This document shows positions 49,163 through 54,007 of a DNA stretch of 54,007 nucleotides, piece by piece. The stretch's first letter is position 1, and every line of letters begins with the position of its first letter. Made by a program: the position numbers and the translations under genes. This DNA is from a virus. The notes beneath the pieces were generated by a model. The model had not been told where the DNA came from. It worked only from the letters and a program-made list of their open reading frames with translations, and searched no databases. The stretch covers positions 1-54,007 of IMG/VR virus record IMGVR_UViG_3300046011_010503, one strand, 5' to 3'.

Positions 49163-49355
49163 AAACAATCTATCCGAATGCGCTTCATGTTTAGATAAAA
49201 CTAACTGTGAACTAAATTCTGGTTACTGCAAAAAACCAAAATACTTCAATGAAACTTTACTGATTGAAGACGAGCACACCGGCATACAAACAACAACGCA
49301 GTACCTGGTAAAATTCAATGGCGGACCAATGGGCTTAAGGAGGGGAGGTGATTAG
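49152..49355 (+). CDS. Small cysteine-rich protein, GTG start
   Basis: 67 residues, starting at GTG 11 bases inside the end of the HTH gene, with AAAGG upstream. CASCLDKTNCELNSGYCKKPKYF is a Cys-rich motif (four Cys), followed by a beta-like tail ending GGPMGLRRGGD. The last 41 bases overlap the end of the convergent minus-strand gene. Function unknown. Confidence 0.55.
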   Translation: MQNKNNLSECASCLDKTNCELNSGYCKKPKYFNETLLIEDEHTGIQTTTQYLVKFNGGPMGLRRGGD

Positions 49356-49791
49356 CCCAGGCGTTACATACTTTTTTTCCAGAAACGTCACTCATCATAG
49401 AAGCTGAAACCCCCATTAGGTGACACTTTTTGTATTTATTTACCTTACATCCAAAAAAACAATTTCCGCAATTTTCATGTCCATCAGCTGTTCGATAATT
49501 CTTTTCCTGCTTAAACCGAGTGTATGGGCTTTTTGCCGGATCCACTATTTTAGTGTCTCCGCCAAACAAGTCTGGACCAGTAACTTCATCCTTTTTTTTA
49601 TAACTCTTTTTTATTTCACGACGCATCTGCAATGATCCGTCTTGATTGTCCCATACCGATCCACACGGAGAATCGTCAAAACCCGAGATAACAAACCAGT
49701 TAGGCACAACTACTTTTCCTGACTGAGTTACCAACTCTATTGAGTGTTGATTTTTTTTAACTATGTGATAAACGGTGTTTTTAAGAACCAT
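49315..49791 (-). CDS. Phage protein with C-terminal cysteine motif
   Basis: 158 residues. Beta-rich N-terminus (KNTVYHIVKKNQHSIELVTQSGKVVVPNWFVISGFDDSPCG), basic middle, then CGNCFFGCKVNKYKKCHLMG and KKVCNAWANH, five Cys likely to hold zinc or an iron-sulfur cluster. Last gene of the leftward operon; its end overlaps the convergent plus-strand gene. Function unknown. Confidence 0.7.
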   Translation of the reverse strand: MVLKNTVYHIVKKNQHSIELVTQSGKVVVPNWFVISGFDDSPCGSVWDNQDGSLQMRREIKKSYKKKDEVTGPDLFGGDTKIVDPAKSPYTRFKQEKNYRTADGHENCGNCFFGCKVNKYKKCHLMGVSASMMSDVSGKKVCNAWANHLPSLSPLVRH

Positions 49792-49981
49792 GATTAACGC
49801 TGCGCTCGCTCAAATCAGTAAAATCATATTTTTCACGATGTAAAACACTTAACTTTGGTCGCATCTGCAACCCTTTTTTATTGTAATCAACCAGCTCCAT
49901 ATGAGAGTCAGGTTTTGGCGCTTTGCTAACTGGCATGAACCTTCCAGCAACAACCTCTTCCTCGTATTTTAGAGTCACCAT
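49781..49981 (-). CDS. Small protein of unknown function
   Basis: 66 residues, charged, starting MVTLKYEEEVVAGRFMPVSKAPKPDSHMELVDYN. Overlaps both neighbours by 7-11 bases. GGGGATTCGG precedes the ATG. No motif recognised. Confidence 0.6.
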   Translation of the reverse strand: MVTLKYEEEVVAGRFMPVSKAPKPDSHMELVDYNKKGLQMRPKLSVLHREKYDFTDLSERSVNHGS

Positions 49982-50400
49982 TTAACCGAATCCCCATCCT
50001 TACAAAACCCAGGCACCGGCCACTTCATAAATTTAACCTTGCCACCCTTTACCCATGCCAAGTACGTTTCAGTGCCTTGTATTTTTGAGTGACACGTCAA
50101 TGTTGCAGCTTGCCCAATGCCTCCCATGGTGGGTTTTCGAAGGCAGGACCACGGGAGATTTCCGGAATCATGTTTTTTAACTTCAACGAGAACGGATCCA
50201 CCTTTCGAGTTGATTGCTCGGATATCTCCGGATACTGTTTTTTTTGCGTAGTATTTTACACCTTCAGTTGTAAGCTTGGCTCTCAAGGCGGTATTTACTT
50301 GCTCAATAAACAAATATCCAGCAACTCTCATTTGAGCTGCAACAATCTCCTCTCCAACCGATCCACTTTTTTGACGAAGTTTTTGAAAATTAATAGCCAC
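49975..50400 (-). CDS. PD-(D/E)XK nuclease-like protein (Holliday junction resolvase type)
   Basis: 141 residues, GTG start. SGSVGEEIVAAQMRVAGY supplies an early helix with Glu17/18. SGDIRAI (Asp59) and GSVLVEVKKHDSG (Glu73, Lys75) form the D..ExK core of restriction-endonuclease-like nucleases; a Gln-containing helix (GIGQAATLTCHS) follows. Size and order suit a phage resolvase or end-processing nuclease (RecU/VRR family by layout). Part of the leftward early-type operon. Confidence 0.72.
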   Translation of the reverse strand: MAINFQKLRQKSGSVGEEIVAAQMRVAGYLFIEQVNTALRAKLTTEGVKYYAKKTVSGDIRAINSKGGSVLVEVKKHDSGNLPWSCLRKPTMGGIGQAATLTCHSKIQGTETYLAWVKGGKVKFMKWPVPGFCKDGDSVKW

Positions 50401-50617
50401 AATCTGACCACACCTTATCCATTCGAATGTTTTTGTGTGATAGCATCACATCATAAGTATCGCCTTTTTTCCAAAACATTTCCTTTACAATCCACCCTCG
50501 CTGCAATAACAAGCGCTCTTCTCGCCGCATTAATCTAGCCTTTGCGTATGATTTTATTTTAGTACCGGGTTCTGGTCGAAACCCTTTTACTAATTTAATG
50601 AACAACCGTTTTTTCAT
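50390..50617 (-). CDS. Small basic protein of unknown function
   Basis: 75 residues from the ATG at 50617, which has AGAGG 5 bases upstream; the frame opens to 50674 without a ribosome site. Basic and helical (KSYAKARLMRREERLLLQRGW), then a beta-like tail (KKGDTYDVMLSHKNIRMDKVWSDCGY). Overlaps the nuclease gene start. Could be nucleic-acid binding by charge. Confidence 0.62.
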   Translation of the reverse strand: MKKRLFIKLVKGFRPEPGTKIKSYAKARLMRREERLLLQRGWIVKEMFWKKGDTYDVMLSHKNIRMDKVWSDCGY

Positions 50618-50649
50618 ATTACCTCTTACTACTTTCATATTTACGCTCA

Positions 50650-50943
50650 TTATCGATACCCCTGACATCCGCAATAAAAATCGTCATGGGACTGCAGCGG
50701 CATTGCCCGGAACATGTGTAATATTTTTGTGGACTTTTTTGCGTTATTACAGCTTGTGCATTTTGCCATTCTAGGAGTCGCTCTTATGTTTACAATTCTA
50801 GTGTGCTTTGGCGGGTTTAAACATGACGGACACACGCTTCTTCTAAACCCATTAACGCTTTTTCGCTCACACTCATTCATTAATCCAAACCAACCACAAG
50901 AGCATTTTACAACAAGGGTTTGCGTTTTCCAGTCTATGCTCAT
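50650..50943 (-). CDS. Double zinc-ribbon protein
   Basis: 97 residues with paired cysteines: KCSCGWFGL ... VCPSCLNPP and KCTSCNNAKK ... FYCGCQGYR, enough for two zinc ribbons. Basic spacer between. The ATG overlaps the upstream stop. A nucleic-acid-binding or protein-bridging role is likely for such folds, but the target is unknown. Confidence 0.65.
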   Translation of the reverse strand: MSIDWKTQTLVVKCSCGWFGLMNECERKSVNGFRRSVCPSCLNPPKHTRIVNIRATPRMAKCTSCNNAKKSTKILHMFRAMPLQSHDDFYCGCQGYR

Positions 50944-51506
50944 AAAACACTACTTTCTGGAAAAATTATTTTTCTTAACGCATCACCGTAGACTCTGAGC
51001 GCTCCTAATGCAGTATTGAATTTATCAATATCCCTTATCTCACACACAGACGTTTTACGTCCCCACCGGCGCTGACCCTGGGAAAGCTTGCCGCCACCAG
51101 TTTTAACGTCCCCCTGGTATGTTAGTGAGAATCCATTGCCTATTGGATAGTAGACAATGAGATCTGGTTTGTTCTTGAACGCCTCGGCAATCTCCTGTTT
51201 GATTTTTAACCCCTGGGCAGTCCCCATTGCCCGGTCAATTGCGATAGATAATTTGTCATCTGGGTTGTAAAACTGAATTAACCGGTAGATTAAATCTGGG
51301 ATATGCAGATAGTCCATACCGGGCTCAGACTGAATCAGCTCGACGCATTTGGAGAGCAAGTCGTTGTGGTCTGGTATTGCGACTGCGTTTCCCTCACAAT
51401 CTGTTTCAGCTGCTTCACGCCTTATTTTAGTAGGAGACTTTTTTAACCGAATTGGTTTTGGGAATGCGACAAATGATGATGGTTTGGGCTGTTCGTATTT
51501 TTTCAT
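50940..51506 (-). CDS. VRR-NUC-like PD-(D/E)XK nuclease
   Basis: 188 residues. A basic N-terminus, a helical middle (70-112), then NKPDLIVYYPIG (PDL at 114-116), a beta strand and QGDVKTGGGKLSQGQRRWGR (DVK at 133-135, Gln-rich motif at 143-146). That is the VRR-NUC order, with Asp in place of the usual Glu before xK. Likely a structure-specific or repair/recombination nuclease. ATG overlaps the upstream stop. The second nuclease of this fold in the operon. Confidence 0.74.
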   Translation of the reverse strand: MKKYEQPKPSSFVAFPKPIRLKKSPTKIRREAAETDCEGNAVAIPDHNDLLSKCVELIQSEPGMDYLHIPDLIYRLIQFYNPDDKLSIAIDRAMGTAQGLKIKQEIAEAFKNKPDLIVYYPIGNGFSLTYQGDVKTGGGKLSQGQRRWGRKTSVCEIRDIDKFNTALGALRVYGDALRKIIFPESSVL

Positions 51507-51706
51507 TTTGGCTTTTTTCTTAACTCAAGTTCGAATTTAGCAATCTTACTGATAGTTACAGTTTGTTTTACTCTTCCAGCTCCGTCGCACACGCCGCAGC
51601 GATCGTCCCACACGTCCCACTCTCTATGGTGATAATTGGTCAGCTCTCTATTTTCAACCTTACCAGTACCTTTACAATGTTCACAAAGTATTATTTTGAC
51701 TTCCAT
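51503..51706 (-). CDS. DnaJ-type zinc-finger protein
   Basis: 67 residues from the ATG at 51706. Two CxxCxGxG modules, CEHCKGTGKV (8-17) and CGVCDGAGRV, form the DnaJ cysteine-rich zinc fold, without J domain or substrate domain. Stand-alone versions in phages are of unknown role, possibly protein or RNA binding. Starts inside the end of the upstream gene. Confidence 0.65.
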   Translation of the reverse strand: MEVKIILCEHCKGTGKVENRELTNYHHREWDVWDDRCGVCDGAGRVKQTVTISKIAKFELELRKKPK

Positions 51707-51936
51707 TTTTTTATTTCTTTCAGAATAATGTTTGTGCAATAAGCCATCATGTGCAATATTTCTCTCTGATCGTAGCAGTGTGGGGCCCTGTGTGCATTTC
51801 CAGAAAAGGTGCATGCACAAATTTTACAAATCCAATGCCCTTTATCTTTTGGATATCCAAGCCCATGTTCATAAAATTCAAGATCGTGCGTTTCAAATTT
51901 GCACGCTTCGCATTCTTCTGGTTTTTCGTTATACAT
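51691..51936 (-). CDS. Small cysteine-rich protein
   Basis: 81 residues. CEACKFETHD (9-18) and WICKICACTFSG (35-46) give a likely four-Cys zinc site, followed by HRAPHCYDQREILHMMAYC and a helical basic end. Overlaps the DnaJ-type gene start by 16 bases. Function unknown. Confidence 0.65.
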   Translation of the reverse strand: MYNEKPEECEACKFETHDLEFYEHGLGYPKDKGHWICKICACTFSGNAHRAPHCYDQREILHMMAYCTNIILKEIKKWKSK

Positions 51937-51979
51937 TTTATTATTCCATCAACGACCGATAAATGTTTGAAGTGGAGCG

Positions 51980-52087
51980 CTACATATTGTAAAGGTAAAT
52001 AAACCCTAACACTATAGGAGCTATTAATAGAGCAATAACCATTATTTGAGGCCAACCGTGTAAATCTTCCATAAAATTTAGCTCCAT
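51980..52087 (-). CDS. Small membrane protein (35 aa)
   Basis: 35 residues beginning MELNFMEDLHGWPQ and then one hydrophobic helix (IMVIALLIAPIVLGFIYLY). AAGG lies 6-7 bases before the ATG. Fits a phage micro-membrane protein. Role unknown. Confidence 0.5.
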   Translation of the reverse strand: MELNFMEDLHGWPQIMVIALLIAPIVLGFIYLYNM

Positions 52088-52146
52088 TTTAAACCTTATT
52101 TGTTGGTTGATGTATGCCGAACTTCCATTTGAAGCGGTACCCCGTT

Positions 52147-52464
52147 TTAAGCTGCGCCAGTTGTACGAAGTGCGCTGGCTTCTGCTGTTTCCTGCGGCGC
52201 GTCTTCGTATTTATGTATTTCTTTTTCCCCGTTTGCCCATCCGTCTTCAAAATCAACAACAGGCGAAGAAACCATTTTTGCAAACGGCAAAACATCGCTC
52301 CAGTTCATGTTGTTTTGCGCCCAATCAATAAAGTCAAAATCATCGTAATTATCAAGGTATTCATCATCAATTCCGTTTTCTTTCATATTATCTTCAACAA
52401 TTTTTAATGGAATTTCCCATTTTGAATTGTCTGGCATTTCTACGATCATTTTTCTTTTAAACAT
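52147..52464 (-). CDS. Small acidic protein of unknown function
   Basis: 105 residues, ATG with GAGGAATTAA upstream. After a short basic start (MFKRKMIVEMPDNSKWEIPLKIVED) it is very acidic (DDEYLDNYDDFDFIDWAQNN, DFEDGWANGEKEI). Acidic DNA-mimic-like composition is common in phage inhibitors of host enzymes, but this is a composition argument only. Confidence 0.65.
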   Translation of the reverse strand: MFKRKMIVEMPDNSKWEIPLKIVEDNMKENGIDDEYLDNYDDFDFIDWAQNNMNWSDVLPFAKMVSSPVVDFEDGWANGEKEIHKYEDAPQETAEASALRTTGAA

Positions 52465-52556
52465 TTAATTCCTCGCTTTTGAATTTGTATTCGCGCCGCC
52501 TCAAAGTTTCCAAAGCCAGCGCATTTTGTACAACGTGGGCCGTACGCACCATCGTT
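52446..52556 (-). pseudogene. In-frame continuation after a TAA: second half of a zinc protein
   Basis: Directly after the TAA that ends the 52557-52754 ORF, the same frame reads on for 36 codons: NDGAYGPRCTKCAGFGNFEA...KRGIKC, ending in TGA. CTKCAGFG is a convincing zinc-knuckle, yet the piece has no start codon. It looks like the C-terminal half of the upstream protein cut off by a nonsense change. Its end overlaps the next gene's start region. Confidence 0.45.
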
Positions 52557-52754
52557 TTAATGTGGTGCTACGGCAGTTGGTTGATGTTCCGGTTTTGCTT
52601 CCACAGCATTCCGTGGCGCATGGTCGGAACAAATTGTGACTTTAAAACTCCCACCTGCAATTTTTCTTTTAATACAATCGAGAGACGCCGCACACGTTGG
52701 GCACAAATCTTCACCGCCTAAAAAAGCCTTGAGATCCTCCATGTTTTTTCGCAT
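52557..52754 (-). CDS. Small zinc-type protein, probably truncated by a nonsense codon
   Basis: 65 residues from ATG at 52754 (MEDLKAFLGG, four codons in, is an alternative). CPTCAASLDC (18-27) and TICSDH form half of a zinc site; a Pro/Ala/Glu linker ends at the TAA. The frame continues with a second Cys module, so the original protein was probably near 100 residues. GAGGTGG lies upstream. Function unknown. Confidence 0.55.
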   Translation of the reverse strand: MRKNMEDLKAFLGGEDLCPTCAASLDCIKRKIAGGSFKVTICSDHAPRNAVEAKPEHQPTAVAPH

Positions 52755-52845
52755 TTAGCGCCACCTCAAAGTAAATGGTTTTCAAAACCGGAATTGCAAC
52801 CAACGGTTTGCGCAACGCATGCTGATTGCGCCTATAATATTTTTA

Positions 52846-53595
52846 CTACAAATCAAGCGCAATTTGCATGCTTGCGCTGTTAGGTGCTGTATGGCAAATT
52901 TCCATAGTGTTCTGCGCGGGGCTGTATTGCGCCCAGGACGGGCGCTCTTTGAATTGCTTTATGAACAGCCACTTGCGAGACCTATTAACCCATACGCCAC
53001 CCATGCCTTTTGTCTTTCCGCGCTGCTTGACTACGCCATCGACAACGTAGTCTTTCTTTGCCGCAGTCATTCCGAGTGCCGTGAATCCACTGGCCTTGTA
53101 TATCGTACCGCAATGACCGTCGCTATCGTCAGCGTATGTCACGATTCCCTTTACGTATGCCATTTTCTGCAACAACCGAATAGTAACTCCGATCATTCTG
53201 CTTTCTGAATTTCTTGGGCACTCGTCTTTCAACACCAACCTCTTGATTTCCCACCACAGAGCTTGAGTGTTTCGATTCCAGTACCCTTTCAAGTCGGTCG
53301 CGTTTGGCGTGCCGTAAGAAATAGCGCCGACAAGGTGGCCATCGAAAAAAGCTCCAAACGACAGAGTGGCGAGAAATCCTTGGTCGCCAAGATAGTGCCA
53401 CTTACGATACGCAAGCGCGGCACAGGAAGAATTAACAACCTTAAAAACAAGGTGGAGCGGAGAGGTCGGAGTCAAACCGCCATCTGTCTCTTGGAATAGA
53501 GACTGTGCTATCGCTGCACCATCTCCGCATGTATTTGTTTTCGGCGCACGACGCTCCGTGTCTTGCCCCGCGCCTATAATTTCATAATTTGCCAT
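52846..53595 (-). CDS. Mom-like DNA-modification protein (GNAT fold)
   Basis: 249 residues from the ATG at 53595 (TTAGGTG upstream). Motifs resemble phage Mu Mom: YRKWHYLG (63-70), FDGHLVGAISYG, WEIKRLVLKDECPRNSESRMIG (115-136) and IVTYADDSDGHCGTIYKASGF (151-171). Mom converts adenine in phage DNA to N6-carbamoylmethyladenine, blocking many restriction enzymes; the family has an acyltransferase fold. Chemistry here is inferred from the conserved PRNSES and YAD..GH.G.IY.A blocks. A longer, Pro/Thr-containing N-terminus (1-45) is extra. Early operon position suits anti-restriction. Confidence 0.75.
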   Translation of the reverse strand: MANYEIIGAGQDTERRAPKTNTCGDGAAIAQSLFQETDGGLTPTSPLHLVFKVVNSSCAALAYRKWHYLGDQGFLATLSFGAFFDGHLVGAISYGTPNATDLKGYWNRNTQALWWEIKRLVLKDECPRNSESRMIGVTIRLLQKMAYVKGIVTYADDSDGHCGTIYKASGFTALGMTAAKKDYVVDGVVKQRGKTKGMGGVWVNRSRKWLFIKQFKERPSWAQYSPAQNTMEICHTAPNSASMQIALDL

Positions 53596-53627
53596 ATTGC
53601 ACCTAACGTCCGGCACACGCCGGATGC

Positions 53628-53870
53628 CTACTGGTTTACGGCTGTGCCTGTTGTTTGCAGTTGGCAGCGACTCCGCAGCTTCCTTTCCGCAGCCCAACCA
53701 CGGCAACATTCCGCACTACAGAATGAGTTTGAGTGTGTGTGCGGCTTGCCACAACGAAGGCACTTCCGCTCTGATTTTATATAATCCATAGACCGGTCTC
53801 TTGGCCCGCTGCCCCAAGGAAAGCTACCCAACATTGACGCTAAGAAAGCCGCCCCTATTAAACCACGCAT
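53628..53870 (-). CDS. Small protein with hydrophobic start and Cys cluster
   Basis: 80 residues from ATG 53870, preceded by AGGAAG. The first 16 residues are hydrophobic (MRGLIGAAFLASMLGSF), then CLRCGKPHTHSNSFCSAECCRGW, which resembles a treble-clef zinc finger (C..C, C..CC). It is the first gene of the leftward operon within the window and precedes the Mom-like gene by 32 bases. Confidence 0.62.
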   Translation of the reverse strand: MRGLIGAAFLASMLGSFPWGSGPRDRSMDYIKSERKCLRCGKPHTHSNSFCSAECCRGWAAERKLRSRCQLQTTGTAVNQ

Positions 53871-54007
53871 CAGAACTTCCTTTCTTGGCTGCGGAACTAT
53901 AATGGCGCTCTCGCTGCCAATTGAAAACAACGTTTGATAAACTGGTGCTGTAAAATGAGGCGTCCAGCCGGAGAGCCGAAGCTCTGGTCCGTGTAAACTC
54001 CCTCGTT
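53871..54007. other. Edge segment with no supported gene
   Basis: No start codon or frame could be supported. A small hairpin word AGAGC-CGAA-GCTCT lies near 53976. A promoter for the leftward operon may lie here or beyond the window; none is convincing. Confidence 0.3.

Noticed and set aside
51747-52055. 102-residue minus-strand ORF overlapping two small genes
   Set aside because: It covers the zinc-type gene at 51691-51936 and the 35-residue membrane ORF in another frame, and has no ribosome site or motif.
52089-52295. 68-residue minus-strand ORF, very basic
   Set aside because: Shadow of the acidic 105-residue gene; its extreme charge mirrors the acidic codons in another frame.

Overview
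The window looks like most of a podovirus-type tailed bacteriophage genome (or an intact prophage). Almost all genes lie on the minus strand in long, tightly packed, overlapping operons. The morphogenesis genes follow a T7/P22-like podovirus order, read right to left: small terminase, large terminase, an inserted block of metabolic and modification genes, portal, scaffold-like protein, major capsid protein, tail adaptor, large tail nozzle-like protein, virion structural and internal proteins, then a giant 4341-residue protein. No sheath, tape-measure-plus-chaperone pair or baseplate cluster is seen, which argues against a long contractile or flexible tail. The host cannot be named from the sequence. 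Secreted, beta-helix and Ig-like proteins with classical Sec signals suggest a Gram-negative bacterium, and their style recalls Fibrobacterota/Chitinivibrionia; this is a weak inference.

Region by region. 1-4.5 kb: two predicted secreted proteins, a multidomain sialate-O-acetylesterase-like protein that runs off the left edge and a parallel beta-helix protein. 4.6-6.4 kb: small genes with membrane helices and coiled coils, possibly lysis related. 6.5-19.5 kb: a 13-kb gene for a large polyvalent protein. It carries a lytic transglycosylase, a complete GGDEF (GGEEF) diguanylate cyclase, a class I methyltransferase with NPPF, two diverged ADP-ribosyltransferase-like domains, an HExxH metallopeptidase and a long membrane-associated C-terminus. 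19.5-37.1 kb: virion genes. 37.15-37.57 kb: a gene-free segment with a strong terminator, a large inverted repeat, tandem 21-bp AT-rich repeats and DnaA-box-like words, a candidate replication origin or control region. 37.6-38.7 kb: small genes behind a good sigma70-like promoter.

38.85-45.6 kb: a block placed between terminase and portal. It holds a double glycosyltransferase, a conserved phage protein, ThyX, a zinc-ribbon/MazG fusion, a radical SAM enzyme, a methyltransferase, a family-2 glycosyltransferase and a CxxCxxCC protein. This looks like a nucleotide-metabolism plus glycan/peptide decoration module. 45.6-48.4 kb: terminases. 48.57-49.36 kb: a short plus-strand operon of tiny genes, including a helix-turn-helix protein, driven by its own promoter back-to-back with the terminase operon. 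49.3-53.9 kb: a leftward operon of small, mostly cysteine-rich proteins with two PD-(D/E)XK-type nucleases and a Mom-like DNA-modification protein.

Putting these together (inference): the giant protein is probably packaged and ejected into the host, where its enzymatic domains would rewire the cell (cyclic dinucleotide synthesis, ADP-ribosylation, DNA or other methylation) while the N-terminal transglycosylase opens the wall. Mom-like modification and ThyX/MazG act on DNA and the nucleotide pool. No DNA polymerase, RNA polymerase, integrase or stand-alone endolysin was recognised, so replication genes probably lie outside the window. No tRNA, rRNA, CRISPR array or insertion sequence was recognised.
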